From Coraliomargarita sp. CAG:312 (lineage in GTDB: Bacteria; Verrucomicrobiota; Verrucomicrobiia; Opitutales; Intestinicryptomonadaceae): a stretch of 5,893 bases of DNA. Every line of letters begins with the position of its first letter. The stretch's first letter is position 1. Positions 1 through 5,893 of the stretch are shown here, piece by piece. The DNA lies in assembly GCA_000438015.1 (NCBI GenBank), contig FR901601.1:19525-25417 (forward strand), in the 5' to 3' direction. The position numbers and the translations under genes are program-made. Below the pieces are notes generated by a model. That model had not been told where the DNA came from. It did not search any database and was given only the letters and a program-made list of their open reading frames with translations.

Positions 1-2
1 CT

Positions 3-704
3 TCTCCAAAGAATAAGCCCGAGGGTGATTTTTTTACTCCGGACGACATTGCAAAATTTAAGGCTAAAATGGATGAAACAGGCTTAAAAGTTGCGTCAAC
101 TGCTCCCACATGCATGAATCCGTGCCCTTTCTATTCGACTGATGGGGCGGTGGAGTTCACATGCAAAGCCATAGATGCCGCTAATGCTTTGGGAGCCCAT
201 TCTATACTTCTGCCTTTCTATGGGCCTGCCAATATGCAGGACGCCAATAAAAAAATGGACGAGAAACACTTTGCTCCGCTAGTAAAGCGCTTAAAGGAAG
301 TAGCTCCATATGCCAAAAAGAAAGATGTGCTTGTTTGCATGGAAAACTCTATTTCCGCGGAGGAAAACATTCGTGTCATAGAGGCCGTTGGCAGCGATTA
401 TATAAAGGTTTATTTCGATATATTTAACTCTCAGTATTACGGGCATAATACTGTCCGCGACTTAAATCTTTTGGGGAAGAGATACATAGGGGAAATTCAT
501 ATGAAAGACAAGGGCCATCGCCTAGATTCAGGGTCAGGAATGCCCGAAAGTATGCAAGCCTGCATAGACGCAATTTGCGGTATAGGTTATGAAGGATGGC
601 TAGTTATGGAATTGCACGGGCATAATCCCAAAAAAGACGGAAGCGTGGAGGAAGTATTGAAGCACAATTTGGAATATTTAAAGAAGAGCCGGTTATTTGC
701 ATAG
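3..704 (+). CDS. Sugar phosphate isomerase/epimerase family protein (xylose isomerase-like TIM barrel), 5' partial
   Basis: The frame is open to the left edge of the window and 233 residues are visible. Family members usually have about 270-300 residues, so the N-terminal part (roughly the first two barrel strands) is missing, and the ATG at 69 is an internal Met rather than the start. Seen, numbered from the first complete codon at position 3: the four acidic/His positions expected of the divalent-metal site of this superfamily, namely Glu114 in VCMENS, Asp139 in VYFDIFNS, His166 in EIHMKDK and Glu203 in LVMELHG. The segment GIGYEGWLVMEL is typical of the last barrel strand. Members isomerise or epimerise sugars, sugar phosphates or inositols in the cytoplasm; the substrate cannot be read from the sequence. 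No signal peptide can be judged because the start is absent. The next gene, a sialidase, lies 97 bases downstream on the same strand, so co-transcription is possible but unproven. Confidence 0.88.
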   Translation, partial: SPKNKPEGDFFTPDDIAKFKAKMDETGLKVASTAPTCMNPCPFYSTDGAVEFTCKAIDAANALGAHSILLPFYGPANMQDANKKMDEKHFAPLVKRLKEVAPYAKKKDVLVCMENSISAEENIRVIEAVGSDYIKVYFDIFNSQYYGHNTVRDLNLLGKRYIGEIHMKDKGHRLDSGSGMPESMQACIDAICGIGYEGWLVMELHGHNPKKDGSVEEVLKHNLEYLKKSRLFA

Positions 705-801
705 TTGTCGTCCAATAATGGTTAAGCCGTTCTTTGGGCTGGCTGGCTCAATGCAAATGGAAACATGTTGGATGGGATGCAATTGTAATTAGATTGCCAC
801 T

Positions 802-2034
802 ATGAACTTTAGAAATTCGATTTTTACGTTTGTACTATTGTTTTTATCGCTGTCCATCGCGCATTCGTCTTTCTCGGACACATCAAAGGACGGCATGGAA
901 ACAGTCCTTTTTAAAAAAGGTGATTTAGGGTACAATACGTTTAGAATTCCCGCCATTTTAGCCGCTAAAGACGGAACGTTATTGGTGTTTATCGAGGGAA
1001 GGCTAAATAGCGACGCCGACCATGGTAGGGTAGATATGTTTATGCGCCGATCTCTCGACGGTGGGAAAACGTGGGAACAACCCAGGCTAATTCTTTCCGA
1101 CGGTAAAAATTCGTGCGGCAATCCCCAGCCGATTCTCGATAAGGCGACGGGCGACATTGTTTTATTCTATTATTGGGCAAACGCTTCGGATTCAGAGACA
1201 AAGATAATCTCCGGAAAATCCGCCGATAGGCGCAGGGCTTTTATAGTGCGCTCCTCTGACAATGGCAAAACGTGGGGAAATCCAAAAGAAATAACCGGAG
1301 ATGTTTTAACTCCAGATATGACTTGGTATGTCGCAGGGCCCGGAGGCGGGATACAAATTGAGGGCGGAAAATACGACGGCCGAATGGTGTCGGCATTCGA
1401 TACTTCTATCTTAAAAAAAGGCAGGAATATCGGAGAATATTACGCCGGGACAGCGTACAGCGACGACGGCGGAAAGACTTGGAAGCTTGGGGGAATTGTC
1501 GATTTTATAGGAGGCAATGAATGCCAGGTTGCGCAGATAGACGCGGATACTCTCGTTCTTAATATGCGTGTTCAAGCATCTCCAAGGAAAATTTTCAACC
1601 GTGTTGTGGCGGTAAGCAAAGACGGTGGCGAATCTTGGAGCCGGGCGTTTGAAGACGACGAACTCCCGGAGCCTATGTGCCAGGGAACTTTTATTTCCGT
1701 CAAAAACTCTCCGGAACTTGCAAAGTCGCGCGGGGAGAGAACATTGGTATTCTGCAATCCTGCGGACAAGCATCGCCGCGTGAACTTGACTGTGAAATTT
1801 TCAGATACGAATTCCTATAAAAAATGGCTGGACGAAACTTTGGAAAAAGGGAAATCGGATATTTCCCGCTGGCATTCTTCGTATTGTGTTTGTTCATCGG
1901 GATCCGGTTATTCGGATATGGCAATAATGGCAAACGGGGATATTGCTCTTGTCTACGAGCGCGGAGATTCAGACTATCCGGGGGAGAAAATAATTTTTAG
2001 AATAGTAAAGAATCCTTTATCGTATAGAAATTGA
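802..2034 (+). CDS. Exported exo-alpha-sialidase (neuraminidase, GH33-type six-bladed beta-propeller)
   Basis: Hydrolyses terminal alpha-linked sialic acids from glycoconjugates outside the cytoplasmic membrane. All 410 residues are present, the size of a single catalytic domain with no added carbohydrate-binding module. Residues 1-22 form a Sec signal peptide (hydrophobic core about 6-20, likely cleavage after Ala-His-Ser) with no lipobox. The FRIP motif is at 47-50, giving Arg48 of the arginine triad; the other two are probably Arg256 (LNMR) and Arg326 (RVNLT). Asp73 (ADHG) fits the acid/base, and Glu240 (GGNE) with Tyr370 (GYS) fits the Glu/Tyr nucleophile pair. Asp boxes S-x-D-x-G-x-[TS]-W are at 84-91, 151-158, 220-227 and 272-279, with a degenerate fifth near 334-342. 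All catalytic positions are intact, so activity is expected. The start is fixed by the signal peptide and by an in-frame TAG at 790-792, but no Shine-Dalgarno lies just upstream. Linkage preference and final location (periplasm or secreted) cannot be told. Confidence 0.95.
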   Translation: MNFRNSIFTFVLLFLSLSIAHSSFSDTSKDGMETVLFKKGDLGYNTFRIPAILAAKDGTLLVFIEGRLNSDADHGRVDMFMRRSLDGGKTWEQPRLILSDGKNSCGNPQPILDKATGDIVLFYYWANASDSETKIISGKSADRRRAFIVRSSDNGKTWGNPKEITGDVLTPDMTWYVAGPGGGIQIEGGKYDGRMVSAFDTSILKKGRNIGEYYAGTAYSDDGGKTWKLGGIVDFIGGNECQVAQIDADTLVLNMRVQASPRKIFNRVVAVSKDGGESWSRAFEDDELPEPMCQGTFISVKNSPELAKSRGERTLVFCNPADKHRRVNLTVKFSDTNSYKKWLDETLEKGKSDISRWHSSYCVCSSGSGYSDMAIMANGDIALVYERGDSDYPGEKIIFRIVKNPLSYRN

Positions 2035-2282
2035 AACGCCTTCGCGAAAATTAATTTTTTCAGAAAAATTTGCCGCAAATGGGAAATAGAAGTATGCGCC
2101 TGCATTGAAACCTCAAGAGGAAATTTTTTCTTTTAAAGCCCGATATTTTCAATGGACATATATGCCGAAAGAAAACAAAGCTTGTAAAAAGGTTTTTGAG
2201 ATCGTCGGCGAATGTTTTGAATAAACGCGCATGCCTTGCCATGTGCAAAGTAAAGCAAGGGCAAAGGGAAAACCGCCTGCAA
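2035..2282. other. Gene-free stretch after the sialidase
   Basis: No open frame here has a ribosome binding site or recognisable product. Just after the sialidase stop, an A+T-only hairpin (aattttt, loop tcag, aaaaatt; 2053-2070) is possible, but it has no G+C stem, so I do not call it a terminator. Around 2221-2240 the sequence cgcgcatgcc followed by ttgcc may be a further, very eroded unit of the repeat array that begins immediately downstream. The minus strand is open for 149 codons across 2060-2509, but it lacks an upstream ribosome binding site, so I treat it as chance or repeat-derived. Confidence 0.5.
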
Positions 2283-2498
2283 GGTTTTGATTCTGTCTCT
2301 GCGCCGTGCGCAAGGCAATGACAATTGGGAAGCCTCCGAGAACTTGGTTTTGTTCCTGCGCCTAGAGTGGATTGCGCAAAATTTAGAGTTTTCCTAAAAA
2401 AACTTTCTCCATAAAAAGACTCTTGTTCTGTGCAAAAACATAGAGTTGGGCTAAGGGATATAAAACCTTTTTTGCGCGAAGATATTGGTTCAATTCCT
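2283..2498 (-). repeat. Degenerate tandem repeat, four recognisable units of about 57-72 bases
   Basis: On the + strand a motif close to ggttttgttctgYgc recurs at 2283-2304 (with a short insertion), 2346-2361, about 2418-2433 (ggttttg reduced to actcttg) and 2487-2498 (ggttcaattcct). Steps between equivalent points are about 57, 72 and 69 bases. On the minus strand the units read roughly GCRCAGRAACAAAACCAA. Translated on the minus strand, three of them give related peptides (GIEPISSRKK, GAGTKPSSRR, GAETESKPCRR), each followed by a C-x-C (or, in the first, C-x-C after a longer spacer). A possible fifth unit lies near 2226-2230. Seen by eye only; the copies are too diverged and irregular for CRISPR, and no transposase is adjacent. 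It could be an eroded intergenic repeat family or the relic of a repeat-containing gene. Confidence 0.5.
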
Positions 2499-2518
2499 AA
2501 TTTGTCCATATATTAAAT

Positions 2519-2692
2519 ATGATATGCAGGAGGGGGGATACGGATGTCAAAACGCATCTTTCGCGCTTGATGCCGATTTGCGTTGCGCTTGGCAAATCCG
2601 ACAAATCAATTGTCTATTCTCATTCTTTGGGTAGATCGGAGTTCCAAGATTCGGCTTGCAAAGAAATTTTTGCTGCGTACGATATCTTTTGA
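2519..2692 (+). other. 57-codon open frame of doubtful status upstream of the lipoprotein gene
   Basis: An open frame runs from ATG 2519-2521 to TGA 2690-2692, with a second in-frame ATG at 2570-2572; its stop abuts the ribosome binding site of the next gene. The product is not recognised (it contains LGKSDKSIVYSHS and ends EIFAAYDIF). No Shine-Dalgarno precedes ATG 2519. A perfect AGGAGG at 2528-2533 instead precedes ATG 2544-2546 in another frame, which gives only eight codons (MSKRIFRA) before TGA 2568-2570; that stop overlaps the in-frame ATG 2570 as TGATG. Such an arrangement could be a leader peptide with translational coupling, a frameshifted small gene, or chance. I lean towards chance or a relic. 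Confidence 0.2.
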
Positions 2693-2697
2693 GGGAG
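2691..2697 (+). promoter_or_regulatory. Ribosome binding site for the lipoprotein gene
   Basis: The sequence gagggag lies 12 bases before ATG 2710, slightly far but purine-rich and the only candidate. It supports ATG 2710 over an in-frame TTG at 2656. Starting at ATG 2710 also gives a clean lipoprotein signal peptide, whereas starting at 2656 would put an unsuitable 18-residue extension in front of it. Confidence 0.6.
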
Positions 2698-2709
2698 ACA
2701 ATAATTACC

Positions 2710-4242
2710 ATGAAGAAAAAATTTATTTTAGCGGCGGCTATTACGTCCGTTGCATTTTTTATACTGGCAGGATGCCGCGAAGATAAAATAGAGCTTAGCA
2801 AATCTGAGCTTGCCGATAAAATTAAAGGCGGCTGGGCAGGGCAGATTATTGGGTGTACCTACGGTGGACCAACTGAGTTTAAATATAGGCAAAAAATAAT
2901 TCCCGACAATGTAAAAATAAATTGGGATGAAACTCGTCCGATTGTCGAAAACGTATTTGGCGGACTCTACGACGACTTGTATCTGGATATTACTTTTATG
3001 GATGTTTTCGAGCGATGCGGATTAAATGCGCCGAGAATTGAATTTCAGCGCGCAGTTGGCGAGTCGACATATGAACTTTGGGCCGCCAACAGGGCGTTGC
3101 GCTTTGCCTGGCTTGACAGTTTTCAGCGCGGCGAGCCTACTTCTTGGAAAGTAAACCCTGCATACAATGATATCGACTTTCAGATAGAGGCGGACTTCGC
3201 GGGATTGATGTCGCCCGCCATGCCGAATGCGGCCGTTGAATTTGCCGAAACTGTCGGCAGGTCTATTAATTCAAACGACGGCTTTTATTGTGGAGCGTAC
3301 GTTGCGGCTATGTATTCTCTTGCGTTTGTTTCCGACGATATGGAGTTCGTAGCCAGCGAGGCCCTGAAAGTTATTCCTGCCGAAAGCCGCACCCGGAAGA
3401 TGATGTCAGACATACTAGAATGGCACAAACAAAATCCGAACGATTGGAAATTCGCATGGAGGAAGTTTGAGGATGCATATGTAAAGAAACATGACGGTAA
3501 TTTTGGGGGATGCCACATCCACGCGCCGAACAACTGTGCATACATACTAATCGGGCTTCTGTACGGCGGCGGCGATTTCGAGAAAACCATAGACATATCC
3601 ACACGTTGCGGGCTGGATTCCGACTGCAATCCTGCGAGTTCTGGCGGAATACTCGCAACCGCCATCGGCTATTCGAAAATACCTTATAAGTTTAGAAAGC
3701 CGTTAGAAATGAGCGGCGGAAAACTTTTCTTGGGCACTTCTTATTCTCCCGAAAAAGTTTACGCAACCGGCTTTAAACAGGCGCTTGAAGTTCTTAGAGC
3801 CAACGGGGCGGAATTCAACGGAGATAAAATACGAGTGGCTTTGCGGCCGATATCGGAATTGCCGTTGGAAAGAGATGCCCCGTCGAAAGGCGAGGTTTTG
3901 TCAAAATATATACCTGTAAAATTTTCAGGTTCGGCAGTTGTTGAATTTGAGGGTTGCGGCGCCGTTCTATATCCGAGCCCCGAATTTTTAAAGGCGTTTA
4001 AAGCTTTCTCTGACGCGCAAAAGCAAAAGGGGTTTGCCGGAGAAATAGAGGTTGTTCTAGACGGAAAAAAGGTTCGTTCTGCAAAGTTCTTTACCGAAAA
4101 ATATCGGAATGAACGCGACTTTATCTTTGCTGAACGCGGCATTGAAAATGGGAAGCATAAACTTGAATTGAAACTTTCAAACGCCCAAATAGGCTTCCCA
4201 GAATTTTCGGGAAATTTGAGAGTCTTATCCAATAAAGAGTAG
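2710..4242 (+). CDS. Exported lipoprotein of the ADP-ribosylglycohydrolase superfamily with C-terminal beta domain
   Basis: A 510-residue protein. Residues 1-21 are a lipoprotein signal peptide (MKKK, hydrophobic core, lipobox LAGC with Cys22), so it is membrane-anchored and faces out of the cytoplasm. Residues about 31-370 match the ADP-ribosylglycohydrolase fold: glycine-rich opening GGWAGQIIGCTYGG (40-53), YDDLYLD (87-93) in place of the usual T-D-D-T, an acidic block DIDFQIEADFAGLM (154-167), and RCGLDSDCNPASSGG (299-313), where Asp303 and Asp305 fit metal ligands. These metal-site residues suggest a working hydrolase. Residues about 405-510 look like a small beta-sandwich (VVLDGKKVRSAKFF, GKHKLELKL), possibly carbohydrate-binding. 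Family enzymes cleave ADP-ribose or related N-glycosidic bonds, mostly in the cytoplasm; the true substrate of exported members like this is unknown to me. The nearby sialidase hints at a glycan-related substrate, which is inference. The gene is complete, and its promoter probably lies in the long gap upstream. Confidence 0.88.
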   Translation: MKKKFILAAAITSVAFFILAGCREDKIELSKSELADKIKGGWAGQIIGCTYGGPTEFKYRQKIIPDNVKINWDETRPIVENVFGGLYDDLYLDITFMDVFERCGLNAPRIEFQRAVGESTYELWAANRALRFAWLDSFQRGEPTSWKVNPAYNDIDFQIEADFAGLMSPAMPNAAVEFAETVGRSINSNDGFYCGAYVAAMYSLAFVSDDMEFVASEALKVIPAESRTRKMMSDILEWHKQNPNDWKFAWRKFEDAYVKKHDGNFGGCHIHAPNNCAYILIGLLYGGGDFEKTIDISTRCGLDSDCNPASSGGILATAIGYSKIPYKFRKPLEMSGGKLFLGTSYSPEKVYATGFKQALEVLRANGAEFNGDKIRVALRPISELPLERDAPSKGEVLSKYIPVKFSGSAVVEFEGCGAVLYPSPEFLKAFKAFSDAQKQKGFAGEIEVVLDGKKVRSAKFFTEKYRNERDFIFAERGIENGKHKLELKLSNAQIGFPEFSGNLRVLSNKE

Positions 4243-4604
4243 CGCGCGCATGCTGTTTAAGCGCAAAGTTTTTGTATTTTTCCCCGGCATTTTTAGGCAG
4301 GGAAGGCGGGAAATATTTCGCATGCGTAAATTGCGACAAAAATCTCCAGAAAAAATTGCTGCTTATTAATTCTCCGCGAAAATCCGTCTAGCGCCCTTCT
4401 TGTCCCATATGCAGCAAAGCAAAAGATATACCGCCTTCCGCAATCGTAAAATGCCGCCCGCTATCTCTCGCGGACGAAACTTCTGTACCGCCGCCAAAAC
4501 TATTTAAGCAGATTTATAAAAAAACTCTTTATCGGAAAGGGAAGCTATGAGCCTTTAGCTACTTTATTTACATTGTAGCAAAACGGTTTTTTATGGTTGT
4601 GAAT
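4243..4604. other. Gene-free stretch between convergent genes
   Basis: No open frame with a plausible product is present. A weak stem tttccc (4279-4284) / gggaaa (4308-4313) with a 23-base loop, and the pair cgcatgc (4247-4253) / gcatgcg (4320-4326) separated by 66 bases, are the only symmetric elements I see soon after the lipoprotein stop; neither looks like a standard terminator. The start of the region (gcgcaaagtttttgta, 4261-4276) loosely resembles 2373-2388 in the other gap, so eroded copies of the same repeat family may be here too. Confidence 0.45.
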
Positions 4605-4641
4605 AAACGCCGGAAAAATAGCGCGGAAGTCTGAGCAGGGC

Positions 4642-4657
4642 TTTTTTTTACCGGCGT
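4642..4657. repeat. Direct repeat copy 1 (T8 then accggcgt)
   Basis: The 16-base sequence ttttttttaccggcgt is repeated exactly at 4667-4682, 25 bases away. Copy 1 lies wholly outside the coding region, downstream of the PEP-CTERM gene's stop. Confidence 0.75.
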
Positions 4658-4666
4658 AGGGGCAAT

Positions 4667-4682
4667 TTTTTTTTACCGGCGT
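4667..4682. repeat. Direct repeat copy 2, overlapping the stop of the PEP-CTERM gene
   Basis: Exact second copy of the 16-base repeat at 4642-4657. Read on the minus strand it encodes the last two Arg codons (CGC CGG) and the TAA stop of the PEP-CTERM gene, so the extreme 3' end of that gene has been duplicated just downstream. Confidence 0.75.
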
Positions 4683-5836
4683 TTGCCGCAATATGCTTTT
4701 GCCCGGGCGGCGAGAAGCGATGCAATCCCCATAATAAACGCAATAGAAGAAGGTTCGGGAATAGCGGAATTATTCAAGGCAAATAGCTGCATGCTTTCGT
4801 TCCAGTCTAAAGACCAATCTCCAAAAATTTGAGAATCGTCAGTTTCGCCGGCGTAAGCAGTCACACTTATGTACATATCCAAGTCTTTTAGATAAATTTT
4901 GTTTTCATCTATCGTCACTCCGTTTGAATCGCCTATGAATATGGTGTCGTTGGCGAAATTCTCAATTGCAATGCTTGCTCCAGATATGGATGCAACAGCA
5001 TTCTTTGACGTTAATGATAAAATCGACAGATTGGAAGTTTCAGATCGGTCTGCGGACAAGTTTATGTTCAGCATGCAGTCGTCGCAGAAGGATAGCTTAT
5101 TTATGGTGTTAGGGTAGTTGTCCACATTTAAGTTTAAAGTGACGTCGTTTGTATCCATAGACACGTCGCTTACGTTCCTTAGAACATCTTCTCCCTTTAA
5201 ATTTATAGTTACGTTGCATGCGGTTGTATTTCCCACGCGCAGCGTTTTAAATGTGATATCGCCGCCGTAAATATTCCATACAGCGTTTGCACCTGTGCGA
5301 AAGTCTTGCGAGGAGCTTAGGTTTGCGCCTTCATAAAAGTTGAGATTTGATATTTGAATGTACGAAACCGAATTTTTAGACGCCGACACTGTAAACATTC
5401 CTTCAAGATTTAAATTTCTTATGTCTACAATTTCCGACCATTGGGATGGAATATAGCCGTTTATTGAAAGCAATCCGAGGGAATTTACATTTATTGTTCC
5501 CGAATAGTTCATTATTGTTTTATATTGCATTTCGGGGAAATCAGGGTTTGTGCCGGTTATATTTAAGTATCCGGATGTAGCATCAGTTCCGACATTTATG
5601 GTTCCGCTTCCATAAAATACGTTTGTAGTTGCGCTGGAATAGTTGATATTTAGCGTTCCAGTCCCTTGGGCATCTCTGCCTATGTTTAATGTTCCGGAAC
5701 CAGCAATTTCGTACGGCGAGTCTGTTAGAGTTTCGATGCCGGTTAGGGTGTATTCAGCGGTTAGCTGGGATTCAGGGAGTCCGGCGTACAGCTGAAGCGC
5801 AAATAATAGGGAAAAAGCAGTGCAGATTGTCTTCAT
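4673..5836 (-). CDS. PEP-CTERM sorting domain protein with beta-strand repeats
   Basis: A complete 387-residue exported protein. Residues 1-18 are a signal peptide (core TAFSLLFALQL, likely cleavage after LYA). Residues about 46-127 carry short repeated strands of the type SGTLNIG, TGTLNIN, SGTINVG, YSGTINVN, as in right-handed beta-helix passenger or autotransporter-like proteins; residues 128-355 continue as Asn/Ser/Thr-rich strands with few charged residues. The tail is a textbook PEP-CTERM signal: IPEPSS (359-364), a hydrophobic segment (about 364-377) and a basic end with Arg378, Lys380 and a final KRR. Known for the family: the tail is recognised by an exosortase, which removes or re-anchors it, and such proteins usually belong to extracellular matrix or surface layers. 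No exosortase gene is in the window. The start is supported by gagag (5844-5848, + coordinates) seven bases before ATG. A CDDC motif (251-254) is an unusual feature for this type of protein. The exact role is unknown. Confidence 0.9.
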   Translation of the reverse strand: MKTICTAFSLLFALQLYAGLPESQLTAEYTLTGIETLTDSPYEIAGSGTLNIGRDAQGTGTLNINYSSATTNVFYGSGTINVGTDATSGYLNITGTNPDFPEMQYKTIMNYSGTINVNSLGLLSINGYIPSQWSEIVDIRNLNLEGMFTVSASKNSVSYIQISNLNFYEGANLSSSQDFRTGANAVWNIYGGDITFKTLRVGNTTACNVTINLKGEDVLRNVSDVSMDTNDVTLNLNVDNYPNTINKLSFCDDCMLNINLSADRSETSNLSILSLTSKNAVASISGASIAIENFANDTIFIGDSNGVTIDENKIYLKDLDMYISVTAYAGETDDSQIFGDWSLDWNESMQLFALNNSAIPEPSSIAFIMGIASLLAARAKAYCGKRR

Positions 5837-5843
5837 TGATAAG

Positions 5844-5848
5844 CTCTC
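5844..5848 (-). promoter_or_regulatory. Ribosome binding site of the PEP-CTERM gene
   Basis: On the minus strand gagag stands seven bases before the ATG at 5836. Together with the signal peptide it fixes the start. Confidence 0.5.
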
Positions 5849-5878
5849 AAGAATTTTAAATTAACTTTTTTCAAAACG

Positions 5879-5893
5879 CCAGTGCATAACTGG
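5879..5893. repeat. Short perfect inverted repeat upstream of the PEP-CTERM gene
   Basis: The sequence ccagt-gcata-actgg has 5-base perfect arms around a 5-base centre and lies about 43 bases upstream of the PEP-CTERM start codon. It could be an operator half-site pair, but it sits at the window edge and arms this short can occur by chance. Confidence 0.25.

Larger units (their letters stand above)
4605..4684. terminator. Inverted repeat at the 3' end of the convergent genes, possible terminator
   Basis: The 9-base sequence aaacgccgg (4605-4613) has a perfect inverted partner, ccggcgttt (4676-4684), and a 7-base partner, ccggcgt, at 4651-4657. In each case the stem can extend through an A run (4614-4618) against a T run with one bulged base. 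A T run (4666-4674) follows the inner stem on the + strand. The position between two converging genes fits a shared terminator, but the loop is long (about 23 bases or more), so this is a candidate only. Confidence 0.3.

Noticed and set aside
1411..1773. Minus-strand open frame of 120 codons inside the sialidase
   Set aside because: Lies opposite an intact catalytic domain with strong motifs; a shadow frame.
2053..2070. Hairpin aattttt/aaaaatt after the sialidase as a terminator
   Set aside because: The stem contains only A-T pairs and no following T run, so it is too weak.
2283..2498. CRISPR array
   Set aside because: Units are diverged, unevenly spaced and lack distinct spacers; no cas gene nearby.
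2060..2509. Minus-strand open frame of 149 codons
   Set aside because: No ribosome binding site before its ATG, an unusual Arg/Cys/Phe-rich composition, no recognised domain, and it overlies the degenerate repeat. Better explained as repeat-derived or chance.
2656..2683. Possible sigma70-like promoter (ttgcaa, 16 bases, tacgat)
   Set aside because: Only four of six matches in each box, and the implied transcript start (about 2690) would leave almost no room before the ribosome binding site.
2656..2709. Upstream TTG start extending the lipoprotein by 18 residues
   Set aside because: It would place an odd Cys/Arg-rich extension before a perfect lipoprotein signal peptide; the gagggag site supports ATG 2710.
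3759..4232. Minus-strand open frame of 157 codons inside the lipoprotein gene
   Set aside because: Opposite strand of the well-supported C-terminal part; no start signal and no recognisable product.
4642..4682. Phase-variable homopolymer tracts
   Set aside because: Both T runs lie at or after the stop codon, so length changes would not alter the protein.

Overview
The window suggests a host- or gut-associated bacterium of the Verrucomicrobiota/Lentisphaerota type (PVC superphylum). The case rests on three things seen together: a short exported protein with a PEP-CTERM sorting tail and beta-strand repeats, an exported sialidase, and an exported lipoprotein of the ADP-ribosylglycohydrolase fold. 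This placement is an inference from gene content; no marker gene is present. The DNA is moderately A+T-rich, and the non-coding stretches are long for a bacterium.

Layout. Positions 3-704 (+) hold the C-terminal three quarters of a cytoplasmic sugar phosphate isomerase/epimerase (TIM barrel), whose start lies outside the window. After 97 bases comes 802-2034 (+), a complete single-domain exo-alpha-sialidase (GH33 type) with a signal peptide, four good Asp boxes and all expected catalytic residues. Positions 2035-2709 have no convincing gene. This gap carries a decayed tandem repeat (about 2283-2498) and a 57-codon open frame that ends at the ribosome binding site of the next gene. Positions 2710-4242 (+) encode a 510-residue lipoprotein of the ADP-ribosylglycohydrolase superfamily with a C-terminal beta domain. 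Positions 4243-4672 are again gene-free and end in direct and inverted copies of a short ccggcgt-containing sequence. Positions 4673-5836 (-) encode the PEP-CTERM protein, convergent with the lipoprotein gene.

How the genes may work together. The sialidase would release terminal sialic acid from glycoconjugates outside the cytoplasmic membrane. The ADP-ribosylglycohydrolase-fold lipoprotein sits in the same envelope space and probably cleaves some glycosidic or N-glycosidic bond. The isomerase/epimerase would act on a sugar or sugar phosphate inside the cell. This fits a glycan-foraging neighbourhood, but no dedicated sialate catabolism gene (lyase, kinase, epimerase) or transporter is visible, so a pathway cannot be closed. 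The PEP-CTERM protein is probably an envelope or extracellular matrix protein and need not be functionally linked. I saw no rRNA, tRNA, CRISPR array, transposase or recognisable riboswitch. I found no clear evidence of a wholly new system. The most unusual items are the secreted ADP-ribosylglycohydrolase lipoprotein and the degenerate intergenic repeat.
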